Source of the DNA: Spirochaetales bacterium
Lineage (GTDB): Bacteria; Spirochaetota; Spirochaetia; Treponematales; UBA12059
Assembly: GCA_016928955.1 (NCBI GenBank)
Contig: JAFGJV010000012.1
Span: forward strand, 1-45,813
DNA: 45,813 nt
Direction of reading: 5' to 3'
The position numbers were made by a program, and so were the translations under genes. Below, one piece after another: positions 34,273 to 43,287 of the stretch (position 1 is the first letter of the stretch; each line of letters begins with the position of its first letter). Below the pieces are notes generated by a model that saw nothing but the letters and a program-made list of their open reading frames with translations, ran no database searches and was not told the origin of the DNA.

Positions 34273-37266
34273 ATGCGTATCGAAGTTCGTTTCTCCGACC
34301 GCGGATTGGACGGCCGGGCCGCCGGCCTGGCCGATAAACTGAGCCGACGGCTTGCCGTCGACATCGGCGTCGCCGTGGTCGACGTCTTCCTGTCAAGCGC
34401 GCCCGTGTCTGTGGACCGGGCGCGCTTCGTTTTGGCGGACCCGGTGGCGCAGACGGTGGCCGTGGACAGGCCAGCCGCCTCCGAGCCGGACCTGGACGGC
34501 TGGTCATGGCTGGTCGAGGTGGCGTACCGGCCGGGCGTGACCGATACCCTGGCCATCACCGCCCGGGAAGCCCTGGCCCTGGATTCGGGCCAGAGCGCGC
34601 CGAACCTGGCCAGCGCGCGCCAGTACCTGCTGTACGGCCCCTTGGACCGGGACGCGGCAGGCAGCTGCGCGGCGCTCGTGCACAATCCCCTGATCCAGAC
34701 GGCCGTGCTCATATCGGCCGCTGACTGGCGCTCAGGCGCCCGGCCCCCGGCGTCCTATCCCGAGCCAGCCGTCCATGACAAGCCAGAGCCCGAGCTTCTG
34801 CCCGTGGGACGCATGGGCGACGACGAGCTTTTGGCCCTGTCCCGTGACCGGCTCCTGGCCCTGAGCCTGGACGAACTGGGCGCCGTGCGCGCCTGGTACG
34901 CCGATCCGGCCACCGCGACGGCGCGCGCCGAACGCGGCCTTCCGCCTGACGCCACGGACGTGGAAATCGAGATGATAGCCCAGACCTGGAGCGAGCACTG
35001 CAAGCACAAGATATTCAACGCCGACATAACGTACGAAGAGCCCGGCAGCCCGCCCCAGACCATTTCGTCGCTCTTTAAAACCTACATCCGCGCCACCACC
35101 GAGCGTCTGGCTCCGCGCAAGCCTTTCCTGCGCTCAGTGTTCACGGACAACGCCGGCGTGGTCGCCTTCCACCAGGGTTCCCTGCTCTGCGTCAAGGCGG
35201 AGACCCACAACAGCCCGAGCGCCCTAGACCCCTACGGCGGGGCCATCACGGGCATTGTGGGCGTCAACCGCGACGTGTTGGGCACGGGCCTGGGCGCCAA
35301 ACCGATTTTCAACACCAACGTGCTGTGCTTTGCGCCGCCGGACACGCCTGAGCCCGAGGTGCCAGCGGGCCTCCTCAAGCCCCGGGACGTGCTGGAGGGC
35401 GTGCACCGCGGCATCGTTGACGGCGGCAACCAGTCGGGCATACCCACGGCGGCGGGCGCCTTCCTTTTTGATGAAAGCTACCTGGGCAAGCCCCTGGTGT
35501 TCTGCGGTACCGGCGGCATCATGCCGGAGACCGTGGGCGGCAAGCCTTCCTGGGAAAAAGCCGCGCGGCCGGGCCACCTGGCCGTCATGATCGGCGGCCG
35601 CATAGGCAAGGACGGCATCCACGGCGCCACCTTCTCCAGCCTGGCCCTGGACGAAGCCAGCCCCGTGTCCGCGGTGCAGATAGGCGACCCCATCATACAG
35701 CGGCGCATGACGGACTTCCTCCTTGAGGCGCGCGACCTCTACCTGTACCGGTCCATTACGGACAACGGCGCCGGCGGCTTGTCGTCCAGCCTGGGCGAGA
35801 TGGCCGAGTCGTCTGGCGGCGTCCTCATAGACCTGGACGCCTGCCCGCTCAAGTATCCCGGCCTGTCGCCCTGGGAAATCCTGGTGTCGGAGAGCCAGGA
35901 GCGGATGAGCCTTGCCGTGGACCCGGCCGACTGGGACGCGTTCAGGGAGCTGGCCGTGCGGCGCGGCGTAGAGGCCACCGTGGTGGGCCGCTTCACGGAT
36001 TCAGGCTACATAGAGATCCTGGCCAACGGGGCGCTGGCCGGCCTTCTGTCCCTGGACTTCCTGCACCACGGCCTCCCGGTCATGAGCCTGCCGGCGCGCT
36101 GGTCGCCAAGCGGGCGCCCTTCCTCTTTCCCGCAGCCGGCTAACGACTGGACCGAGGCCCTTCTTTCCATCCTGGCCGAGCCCAACGCGGCCAGCAAGGA
36201 GCCCTGGGTCCGCCAGTACGACCACGAGGTCCAGGCGCGTTCCGTGGAAAAACCCATGACCGGCGTCAGGCGCGACGCGCCAAGCGACGGCGCCGTGCTC
36301 AGGCTGGACGCCGACACGTTCCGGGGCATTACCGTTACCCATGGCATCTGCCCGCGCTATGGCGACGACGACACGGCCCTGATGGCGCGCATGGCCGTTG
36401 ACGAGGCCTACCGCGCCCACATAGCCCTGGGCGGCGACCCCGAGCGCGCGGCCTGCCTGGACAACTTCTGCTGGCCCGACCCCGTTGAATCCGACGCCAA
36501 TCCGGACGGCGCCTTCAAGGCGGCCCAGCTGGTCCGCGCGTGCCGCGGCCTCCAGGATGCCTGCCTGGCCTACGGCCTGCCCCTGGTCTCAGGCAAGGAC
36601 TCCATGAAGAACGACGCGCGCGCCGGCGGCCGCGTCATATCCGTTCGCCCGACCCTGCTTGTCACCCTTATGGGCGCCATGGACGATGTGCGCAAGGCCC
36701 CGTCCACGGATTTCCTGGGGCCCGGCGAGCTGGTATACGTCCTGGGTTCCACCGGGGGCGAGCTGGGCTGTACCCTGTTCGAGCGCACGCGGGGCCCGGA
36801 CGCGCGCTACGGCGGGGCGCCGGACGTGGACCTCGGAAAGGCGCTGGGTTTGTACAAGGCCCTGGCCCGGGCCGTTTCCGGACGCATAGCGCGCTCCTGC
36901 CACGACTGTTCGGACGGAGGCTTGGCGGCCGCCCTGGCCGAGTCCTGCCTGGGCGGCAGGGTCGGGCTGGAGGCCGAGCTGGGCGGCTTGCCCGGCACCT
37001 GGCGGACGGCGGGCTGTCCGGATCCGGCACCGGCCGCGCTGTTCTCGGAGAGCGGCGGCCGATTTGTTGTGTCCATCAGGCCGGAGGACCGCGAGCGCTT
37101 TGAGGAAACCCTGAGCGGGCATACCGTCCGCTGGATAGGCCGCACCACGGCCGACCCGGGCTTTACGCTTACCCTGGACGGGCGCGCTGTGGTACGCACG
37201 GACCTGGACGCGCTGGAACGCGCTTTCAAGACGCCGATAGGCGGCCACGGCGGAGGCCGGATATGA
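34273..37266 (+). CDS. purL: Phosphoribosylformylglycinamidine synthase, synthetase subunit (about 1000 residues)
   Basis: Catalyses the fourth step of purine synthesis, FGAR to FGAM, using ATP and ammonia supplied by PurQ. After a PurS-like N-terminal region (about 1-170; VEVAYRPGVTDTLAITAREAL), the PurL core shows TWSEHCKHK, KAETHNSPSALDPYGGA, GIHGATFSSLAL and LVSESQERMSL. Length is intermediate between small PurL (about 740, with separate PurS and PurQ) and the single-chain enzyme (about 1300): the PurS part appears fused but the glutaminase is separate. I prefer the ATG at 34273 (MRIEVRF), because TTGCCT (34233) and TAGCAT (34257) form a promoter ending there; the in-frame ATG at 34261 is the alternative. 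It overlaps purQ by four bases. Confidence 0.93.
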   Translation: MRIEVRFSDRGLDGRAAGLADKLSRRLAVDIGVAVVDVFLSSAPVSVDRARFVLADPVAQTVAVDRPAASEPDLDGWSWLVEVAYRPGVTDTLAITAREALALDSGQSAPNLASARQYLLYGPLDRDAAGSCAALVHNPLIQTAVLISAADWRSGARPPASYPEPAVHDKPEPELLPVGRMGDDELLALSRDRLLALSLDELGAVRAWYADPATATARAERGLPPDATDVEIEMIAQTWSEHCKHKIFNADITYEEPGSPPQTISSLFKTYIRATTERLAPRKPFLRSVFTDNAGVVAFHQGSLLCVKAETHNSPSALDPYGGAITGIVGVNRDVLGTGLGAKPIFNTNVLCFAPPDTPEPEVPAGLLKPRDVLEGVHRGIVDGGNQSGIPTAAGAFLFDESYLGKPLVFCGTGGIMPETVGGKPSWEKAARPGHLAVMIGGRIGKDGIHGATFSSLALDEASPVSAVQIGDPIIQRRMTDFLLEARDLYLYRSITDNGAGGLSSSLGEMAESSGGVLIDLDACPLKYPGLSPWEILVSESQERMSLAVDPADWDAFRELAVRRGVEATVVGRFTDSGYIEILANGALAGLLSLDFLHHGLPVMSLPARWSPSGRPSSFPQPANDWTEALLSILAEPNAASKEPWVRQYDHEVQARSVEKPMTGVRRDAPSDGAVLRLDADTFRGITVTHGICPRYGDDDTALMARMAVDEAYRAHIALGGDPERAACLDNFCWPDPVESDANPDGAFKAAQLVRACRGLQDACLAYGLPLVSGKDSMKNDARAGGRVISVRPTLLVTLMGAMDDVRKAPSTDFLGPGELVYVLGSTGGELGCTLFERTRGPDARYGGAPDVDLGKALGLYKALARAVSGRIARSCHDCSDGGLAAALAESCLGGRVGLEAELGGLPGTWRTAGCPDPAPAALFSESGGRFVVSIRPEDRERFEETLSGHTVRWIGRTTADPGFTLTLDGRAVVRTDLDALERAFKTPIGGHGGGRI

Positions 37267-38015
37267 GCATCAACGCTATCATCGTGACCGGGTACGGCAT
37301 CAACGCGGACGCCGAGCTTGCGGACGCCTTCAAGATGGCCGGGGCCGTTCCCCGCCGCGCGCACGCGGCCGATCTCCTGGCCGATCCCGCGCAACTGGCA
37401 TCGTGCTCCATCCTGGCCTTTCCCGGAGGGTTCTCCTTTGGCGACCACCTGGGCTCGGGCCTGGTGCTGGCCAACCTGTTCCGCTCGCGCATGGCCGCCG
37501 AACTCAAGGCCTTTGTTGCCGGCGGCGGCCTGGTCCTGGGTATATGCAACGGCTTCCAGACCCTGGTCAAGGCCGGTTTCCTGCCGGACCTTGACGGCAA
37601 CGGACAGCCGAGCGTCGCCCTGGTCCACAACGACCACGGCCGCTTTGTTGACGACTGGGTGGGCGTGCGTTTCGAACCGGCGAGCCGCTGCGTTTGGACG
37701 GCCGGCCTTGAGCCCCGGCTCCTGCCCATACGCCACGGCGAGGGCCGCTTTGTGGCCGACGACGCCACGCTCGGCCGCCTGGAGGCTAACGGCCTGGTGG
37801 CCCTGCGCTACGACGGGCGCAACCCCAACGGCTCGGTCCACGACATAGCGGGTATATGCGACCCCACGGGCCGCATCCTGGGCCTGATGCCCCATCCGGA
37901 GGCGTCCATACATCCGGACACCCATCCTGCGCGCAGGCGGCCGGGCAGGCAGCTCTTGGGCCTGGACCTGTTCAGGGCCGCCGTGCGCTGGCTGGAAGCC
38001 AACAATCCGGCATAA
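37263..38015 (+). CDS. purQ: Phosphoribosylformylglycinamidine synthase, glutaminase subunit
   Basis: A 250-residue class I glutamine amidotransferase that releases ammonia for PurL. Catalytic Cys lies in LVLGICNGFQTLVKAG near residue 97, with GGFSFGDHLGSG as the family N-terminal motif and the His/Glu pair in MPHPEASIHP near 211. It is slightly longer than small PurQ and resembles the C-terminal domain of single-chain PurL in HGEGRFVADD. Coupled to purL by an ATGA overlap. The promoter of the next gene follows. Confidence 0.94.
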   Translation: MSINAIIVTGYGINADAELADAFKMAGAVPRRAHAADLLADPAQLASCSILAFPGGFSFGDHLGSGLVLANLFRSRMAAELKAFVAGGGLVLGICNGFQTLVKAGFLPDLDGNGQPSVALVHNDHGRFVDDWVGVRFEPASRCVWTAGLEPRLLPIRHGEGRFVADDATLGRLEANGLVALRYDGRNPNGSVHDIAGICDPTGRILGLMPHPEASIHPDTHPARRRPGRQLLGLDLFRAAVRWLEANNPA

Positions 38016-38062
38016 TGGCGATTGTGCCTGTCCGTGGGCTGGAAAGAGCGGGCGGCAGGCAC

Positions 38063-38068
38063 TATACT
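38063..38068 (+). promoter_or_regulatory. -10 box of the diguanylate cyclase operon
   Basis: TATACT 26 bases before the ATG at 38095, with GGGAGCGGA between as a possible ribosome site; unlike several other genes here this one has a leader. Confidence 0.5.
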
Positions 38069-38094
38069 GCACTCACGGGAGCGGAACGCCGTCA

Positions 38095-39138
38095 ATGAAC
38101 GACCAAAGCGAGCTTGAGCGCCTGAGGGACGACTACGAAAAGCAGGTTTTTGACCTGAAGCAGTTGCTCGAGGTGTCCAAGAGTCTCAATTCCACGCTGG
38201 ACTACAACATACTCATCGATTCCATCCTGTACACCATCATGGGGCAGATGAAGGTGCTCAAGGCCGCCCTCTACGCCAAAAAGGGCATAGACTCCACCTA
38301 CTTCAGCCTGCACCGCAACTACAAGGGCTTTGACGTAGAGCGTACCGTAAGCTACACCCTGCCGGAGGACGCGCCTGCCCTCAAGCTGTTTGCCAGGGAA
38401 TACCATCCCTACACCCTGGACGAGATACGGTCGGCTCTGGGCGACCTTGGCGGTCTGGACAGCATGGCCAGGCTCCAGCCCAGCCTGATTATCCCGCTCA
38501 AGGCCAAGGGCCAGATCAACGGCATCATTATCCTGGGCGACCAGATCATGGGCTCGGGTTTCACGGAAGGCGAGCGGGAGTACGTGCAGAACATAGCCGT
38601 GCTGGCCGCCATAGCCATCAACAACGCCTTCCTGTTCGAGATGACCACCACGGACATGATGACCAAGCTCCGGATGAAGCACTATTTCTACACCGTGCTG
38701 ATGGAGCGGATGGAGCAGTCGTCCCTGAGCGGCAGGCCCTTGTCCGTGGTCATGATGGACATAGACCACTTCAAGAAATTCAACGACACCTACGGCCATT
38801 CCTGCGGCGACGTGGTGCTCAAGCAGGTGGCCCAGCTCATCCAGTCCCACATCCGTGGCAACGACGTGGCCGCCCGTTACGGCGGCGAGGAATTCTGCCT
38901 CTTGTTGCCGGACACCGACCTGAGCGTGGCCGCCAAGATAGCCGAGCGCATACGCCAGAGCGTGGGCGCCACCGTCATAGAGTACGAAGGGCAAAAACTC
39001 AACGTGTTCATATCCCTGGGCGCAGCCCAGTTCGATTCGTCCCGCGACCTGTCCGGCAAGTCCCTGATAGACCGCGCTGACAAGGCCCTGTACCGCTCCA
39101 AGCAGGAGGGCCGCAACCGGGTGTCCGTGTCGGAATGA
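38095..39138 (+). CDS. GAF-GGDEF diguanylate cyclase
   Basis: A 347-residue cytoplasmic protein that should make cyclic di-GMP. A short N-terminal coiled coil (1-30) leads into a GAF domain (about 30-185; LKAKGQINGIIILGDQIMGSGFTEGE). The GGDEF domain (about 190-345) has MMDIDHFKKFNDTYGHSCGDVVL and the active-site loop RYGGEEFCLLLPDT, so it is predicted active. I see no RxxD inhibitory site in the five residues before the loop (NDVAA). It overlaps the ferredoxin gene by four bases. Confidence 0.92.
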   Translation: MNDQSELERLRDDYEKQVFDLKQLLEVSKSLNSTLDYNILIDSILYTIMGQMKVLKAALYAKKGIDSTYFSLHRNYKGFDVERTVSYTLPEDAPALKLFAREYHPYTLDEIRSALGDLGGLDSMARLQPSLIIPLKAKGQINGIIILGDQIMGSGFTEGEREYVQNIAVLAAIAINNAFLFEMTTTDMMTKLRMKHYFYTVLMERMEQSSLSGRPLSVVMMDIDHFKKFNDTYGHSCGDVVLKQVAQLIQSHIRGNDVAARYGGEEFCLLLPDTDLSVAAKIAERIRQSVGATVIEYEGQKLNVFISLGAAQFDSSRDLSGKSLIDRADKALYRSKQEGRNRVSVSE

Positions 39139-39455
39139 GCGCCCTTATCAGGCTGGAAGCCCCCGACCGGCCGCCGTCCAGCTTTGAAGCCGGCGTCCTG
39201 GACAGCCTTCTGGTGGCTGCCCAGCGCTCCGGCGCCCGGCTCCGCCACGATTGCGGCGGCAAGGCCCTATGCGGCACCTGCAGGGTGCGCGTCCTGGACG
39301 GGCGCCTGGGGCCCGTGTCGGCGCGGGAAGCCGCCCGTTTGTCGGAAACCGGCCAGAGCCTGGACGGATCGGTGCGCCTGGCCTGCCAGGCCCGCGCCCT
39401 GTCAGACGCCCGCCTGGTCGCCCTTGAACCCCTGAAACCGGCAGGAAACCCATGA
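39135..39455 (+). CDS. Small 2Fe-2S ferredoxin
   Basis: A 106-residue plant/bacterial-type ferredoxin. Cluster ligands are in HDCGGKALCGTCRVRV (Cys-x5-Cys-x2-Cys) plus the distal Cys in VRLACQARAL. It is an electron carrier of the cytoplasm. Its start overlaps the diguanylate cyclase stop, and its stop overlaps the GH13 gene start, so all three are co-translated. No obvious redox partner is in the operon; the aldo/keto reductase is 12 kb away. Confidence 0.85.
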   Translation: MSALIRLEAPDRPPSSFEAGVLDSLLVAAQRSGARLRHDCGGKALCGTCRVRVLDGRLGPVSAREAARLSETGQSLDGSVRLACQARALSDARLVALEPLKPAGNP

Positions 39456-41089
39456 CCATGACCACGCATCGACACAACGCGCCCTGGTGGCAGACGGCCG
39501 TCTTCTACCAGATATACCCGCGCAGTTTCCAGGATTCCAACGGCGACGGCGTGGGCGACCTCAAGGGCATCACATCCCGCCTGGACTACCTGTCACAGTT
39601 TGGCGTGGACGCCCTGTGGATCAGCCCCTTCTTCAAGAGTCCCATGCGCGACTTTGGCTACGACATATCCGACTACCGCGCCGTGGACAGCCTGTTCGGC
39701 GGCATGGACGACTTCAGGGAGCTTCTGGCCGCCGCCCACGGCCGCGGCATCCGGGTGGTCATAGACCTGGTAGTCAACCATTCGTCGGACGAGCATCCCT
39801 GGTTCGCCGAGGCACGCTCGTCGCGGAGCAACCCCAAGCACGACTGGTATATTTGGCGCCCCATGAACGGGCCCAGGCGGCCGAACAACTGGGTGAGCCT
39901 GTTCGAGCAAAAGTCCGCGTGGCAGCCCAACCCGGCCACCGGCGAGTGGTTTCTGGGCACCTTTACCAGGAACCAGCCCGAGTTCGACTGGCGCAATCCC
40001 GAACTCCGCAAGGCCATCTATGACGTGGCGCGCTTCTGGCTGGACCTGGGAGCGGACGGCTTCCGCATGGACGTTGCCACGGCCTATGTCAAGGACGACC
40101 AGTTCAGGTCCAATCCCTTCAAGTGGAACCTGTCGCCTGACATATTCCAGGAGCATATCTACGACCGCAACCGCCCGGAGGTGCACGGCATCTTCCGCGA
40201 GTTCCGGGCGGTGGCCCAGTCCTATCCCGGCGACCGCGTCCTGATAGGCGAGACGCACGGCCGCGACCCGGCCCTGGCGGCGTCTTGCCACGGCTCGGGC
40301 GACGAGCTCCACATGGCGTTCAACTTTGAGTTCCTGTTCAGCCCCTGGGGGGCGCGCGCCTTCCGCGAGCGGGCGGAGCGCTGGTACAAGTTCCTGCCCC
40401 AGGGCGCCTGGCCTAATTTTACCCTGTCCAACCACGACCAGAGGCGGCACTACGCCCGCTACGGCAAGCGCGACGCGGATGCCCGCGCGCGGGTGGCCGC
40501 CGCCATGCTCCTGTGCCTCCGTGGCACGCCCTTCCTTTATTATGGGGAGGAAATAGGCATGACCTGCAGGCGCCTTGGCCGGGCGGCCCTGCGCGATCCC
40601 CTGGGCATAGCCACCTGGCCGCTGTCTGGCTACGGCCGCGACCCCGAGCGCACGCCCATGCAGTGGGACGACAGCCCGGGCGCGGGGTTCACCTCGGGGA
40701 CGCCGTGGCTACCCGTCAATCCGGATTTCCCGACCAGGAATGTCCGCGCCCAGATGGCCGACCCAGGCTCGCTGTGGTCCTGGTACGCCGGCCTTATACG
40801 CCTGCGCAAGGCCGAGCCGGCCCTGGCCCTTGGTTCCTTGACCTGGCTGGACGCCCCGCCGGACGTCATGGCCTGGACGCGGGAACTGGACGGCCGGAGC
40901 GTGTCCGTGTACCTGAACTTTGGCCCGCGCCGGCGCGAGCTTGCGGTGCGGGGCGGGAGCGCGCTTGCGGCCTGGTCGCCCACACGAGGGTATGGCAAAG
41001 GCGGGCCGAACCGGGGCGACGCTGTGCCGGCCAGCCGGCGCGTCCTGGAAGGCTACGGCATCCTGATCGTCGGTGAAGGCACCCGCTAG
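39452..41089 (+). CDS. GH13 alpha-glucosidase (oligo-1,6-glucosidase type)
   Basis: A 545-residue cytoplasmic enzyme of glycoside hydrolase family 13, hydrolysing short alpha-glucosides. It opens WWQTAVFYQIYPRSFQDSNGDG, typical of oligo-1,6-glucosidase/sucrose-isomerase relatives. Catalytic residues are the nucleophile Asp in GFRMDVATAY, acid/base Glu in LIGETHG, and Asp in LSNHDQRR; DLVVNHSSDEHPWF is the first conserved region. The small C-terminal beta domain is present. It overlaps the ferredoxin gene by four bases. Whether it prefers alpha-1,4, alpha-1,6 or trehalose-type bonds cannot be told from sequence. Confidence 0.92.
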   Translation: MTMTTHRHNAPWWQTAVFYQIYPRSFQDSNGDGVGDLKGITSRLDYLSQFGVDALWISPFFKSPMRDFGYDISDYRAVDSLFGGMDDFRELLAAAHGRGIRVVIDLVVNHSSDEHPWFAEARSSRSNPKHDWYIWRPMNGPRRPNNWVSLFEQKSAWQPNPATGEWFLGTFTRNQPEFDWRNPELRKAIYDVARFWLDLGADGFRMDVATAYVKDDQFRSNPFKWNLSPDIFQEHIYDRNRPEVHGIFREFRAVAQSYPGDRVLIGETHGRDPALAASCHGSGDELHMAFNFEFLFSPWGARAFRERAERWYKFLPQGAWPNFTLSNHDQRRHYARYGKRDADARARVAAAMLLCLRGTPFLYYGEEIGMTCRRLGRAALRDPLGIATWPLSGYGRDPERTPMQWDDSPGAGFTSGTPWLPVNPDFPTRNVRAQMADPGSLWSWYAGLIRLRKAEPALALGSLTWLDAPPDVMAWTRELDGRSVSVYLNFGPRRRELAVRGGSALAAWSPTRGYGKGGPNRGDAVPASRRVLEGYGILIVGEGTR

Positions 41090-41175
41090 CCCGTAGCATC
41101 AAACCCCTTGCGGAGCGTACCTTTGCGTAGTATCGTGCCCTGGCGCCGGTGCGGACGGGCGGCAAGGAGAGCTCC

Positions 41176-42198
41176 ATGGTTGAACGACGACACGCCCTCG
41201 AGTCCATCAAGGAAACCGAGCGGGCCATCAAGACCATCAAGGATTTTTTCCAGGACCAGCTGGCCAGCGAGCTCAGGCTCAGCCGCGTCACCGCGCCCCT
41301 GTTCCTGCCAGCGGGCACGGGCCTCAACGACGACCTGAACGGCGTTGAGCGACCGGTCAGCTTTGCCGTGCCGGCCCTCGGCGGCGCGCAGATAGAGGTG
41401 GTGCAGTCGCTCGCAAAATGGAAGCGCCACGCCCTGGCCATGTACGGCTTTGAGCCCGGCTACGGCCTGTACACGGACATGAACGCCATCCGCCCGGACG
41501 AAAACCTGGATGAGGTGCATTCCCTGTACGTGGACCAGTGGGACTGGGAAAAGGTGATACTCCCGGAACAGCGTACGCTTGCCTATCTCAAGACAACCGT
41601 GCGCGGCATATACGGATCGCTCAGGCGCCTGGAATTCCACCTGCACGAGCGCTACCCGGACCTGCCCCTGGAACTGCCGGACGACATACGCTTTGTCCAC
41701 GCCGAGGAGGCGCGCGCCCTCTATCCCGCCTTGTCGCCAAAACAGCGGGAGGATGAACTGGCCCGCGAGCACGGCGCCGTGTTCGTCATGGGCATAGGCG
41801 GCGAGCTTTCCGACGGCATCCCGCACGACGGCCGCGCCCCCGACTACGACGACTGGAGCACGCCCAACGAGGACGGCTATTCCGGGTTGAACGGGGACAT
41901 CCTGGTGTGGAATTCCACGCTCGGCCGGGCCCTGGAGCTGTCGTCCATGGGCATACGCGTGGACCCAGCCGCCCTGGAGCGCCAGCTGGACCTGCGCGGC
42001 GCGGGGGACCGGAGGAACCTGGACTTCCACAGAAGGCTCCTGGCCGGCCAGCTTCCCCTGACCATGGGCGGAGGCATAGGCCAGTCCCGGCTGTGCCTCC
42101 ATTTCCTCCGCAAGTCGCACATTGGCGAGATCCAGGTGGGCCAGTGGCCGGAGGGCATGCGGAAGTCGTGCATGGAAAGAGGAATACGCTTGCTGTAA
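41176..42198 (+). CDS. asnA: Aspartate-ammonia ligase (asparagine synthetase A)
   Basis: A 340-residue enzyme making asparagine from aspartate, ammonia and ATP; related to class II tRNA synthetases. Family segments include ETERAIKTIKDFFQDQL, VSFAVPALGGAQIEVVQSLAKWKR, GLYTDMNAIRPDE, HSLYVDQWDWEKVI and GGGIGQSRLCLHFLRKSHIGEIQ. Length matches E. coli AsnA (330). I start at the ATG with AAGGAGA six bases ahead; a TAGTAT at 41128-41133 may be the -10 box. Monocistronic, convergent with the next gene. Confidence 0.95.
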   Translation: MVERRHALESIKETERAIKTIKDFFQDQLASELRLSRVTAPLFLPAGTGLNDDLNGVERPVSFAVPALGGAQIEVVQSLAKWKRHALAMYGFEPGYGLYTDMNAIRPDENLDEVHSLYVDQWDWEKVILPEQRTLAYLKTTVRGIYGSLRRLEFHLHERYPDLPLELPDDIRFVHAEEARALYPALSPKQREDELAREHGAVFVMGIGGELSDGIPHDGRAPDYDDWSTPNEDGYSGLNGDILVWNSTLGRALELSSMGIRVDPAALERQLDLRGAGDRRNLDFHRRLLAGQLPLTMGGGIGQSRLCLHFLRKSHIGEIQVGQWPEGMRKSCMERGIRLL

Positions 42199-42225
42199 TG
42201 CGTGAGTCTCCTGAGGCGGCCTACC

Positions 42226-43221
42226 TCAATCGAATACGTCGTCTATTTTCCGGATCATGAAATCCATGATGCCATAGACGCTGTGTACGCTTCCGTCCTC
42301 AGACATGAAACAGCCGAAGCTCCGGAGGAAATATTGGGTCTTGGAGGAAGGGGCGGTTTCTTCACTGTGATAGGCCAGCATGGAGTCGCTGATGACGAAT
42401 ACAATCGTCTCGCCGGAGCCCGTGGTGACGAGGGCTGAATTTGTCATGGTGTTGAGTCTGGGATTCCTGGTGCTCTGGGCCAGGAATCCGATGAATCGTT
42501 TCAGTACGCTGTCCTCTCCAATGGCTTTGAAGCCTGACAGCGTGTCCACCCAAAGACGGTTTGTAAAAGCTAAGTCGTAGTTGAAGCTTGTGCCGCTCGG
42601 CTTGGGTCCCTCGATGGGAAATGCTACCAGGTCATCCACGTCCTCGATCGGAAAAAAGGACAGGTAGTCTAGCGTCCCTGTTTCCATGAGCCACATGCCA
42701 GGGTAGAGGAAAACGTCATCCACCCCCGGCAGCGTGCCGGCGCCGCGACCCCCGGCCAAGGCCAATACGTGAACGTTGAAATCGCCCACCGTGAATACCA
42801 CGATCTTCACATCCTTGCCGGCGTTGAAAGGCAGTTCCTCATTGGCCATAGTGCCGATATCCTGACTCACCGTGACCTTGTCGCCAGCCTCAACATGATC
42901 AGGCACGCGAACATTCGCGTAAAGGACATAAAACACGCTTTCCAGTTCACTGCCGCCAAGGTAGTATGTCGAGGATGATTTCACGACGATACCTCCGCCA
43001 AAAACGCCGTGGAACTGGTCGCCAGAAAATACGGCTTCGACCGTCCCGGAGCGTAGCGGCTTCAAGGTATCGAAGGATATCCCGAAGGATATACCGTCGA
43101 CGCCTTCCTGGTTTTCGACCATGAAGTCGGCTATCCTGCCGAGGCCGTCTGCGGCGCTCGATTGGGCCGCGCAATACGCGGCGGCGAGGATGGCCATGCA
43201 GGCAACAAAGGCTCGTTTTAT
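42226..43221 (-). CDS. Secreted protein, faintly like a degenerate M23 (LytM) domain; possible AUA start
   Basis: An exported protein of about 331 residues. Residues about 45-130 recall the M23 metallopeptidase fold: a GGGIVVKSS turn, then YVLYANVRVPDHVEAGDKVTVSQDIGTM where true M23 enzymes have YAHL...V.VGDKV..GQ.IG. The metal-binding His is Asn here, so an active peptidase is unlikely. The rest is unrecognised. In frame, the only upstream ATG (43263) lies before the predicted transcription start. GGAG stands six bases before an ATA codon at 43221-43219, giving (I/M)KRAFVACMAILAAAYCAAQ, a normal signal peptide; the first internal ATG would cut into it. I therefore place the start at ATA with reserve. 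Confidence 0.6.
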   Translation of the reverse strand: MKRAFVACMAILAAAYCAAQSSAADGLGRIADFMVENQEGVDGISFGISFDTLKPLRSGTVEAVFSGDQFHGVFGGGIVVKSSSTYYLGGSELESVFYVLYANVRVPDHVEAGDKVTVSQDIGTMANEELPFNAGKDVKIVVFTVGDFNVHVLALAGGRGAGTLPGVDDVFLYPGMWLMETGTLDYLSFFPIEDVDDLVAFPIEGPKPSGTSFNYDLAFTNRLWVDTLSGFKAIGEDSVLKRFIGFLAQSTRNPRLNTMTNSALVTTGSGETIVFVISDSMLAYHSEETAPSSKTQYFLRSFGCFMSEDGSVHSVYGIMDFMIRKIDDVFD

Positions 43222-43250
43222 GGGTGTCTCCGTGAGGGGCGAATCCCTTG

Positions 43251-43279
43251 AGTATAATCGCATCTAGTGCTTTTCGGAA
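43251..43279 (-). promoter_or_regulatory. Promoter of the gene ending at 42226
   Basis: Minus-strand TTCCGA, 17 bases, TATACT. The predicted start of transcription near 43244 lies downstream of the ATG at 43263 and about 22 bases before the ATA codon at 43221. Confidence 0.5.
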
Positions 43280-43287
43280 TCCCTATT

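Noticed and set aside
36807-38072. A 421-codon minus-strand frame antisense to purL/purQ
   Set aside because: No motifs; purL and purQ on the plus strand are unambiguous.
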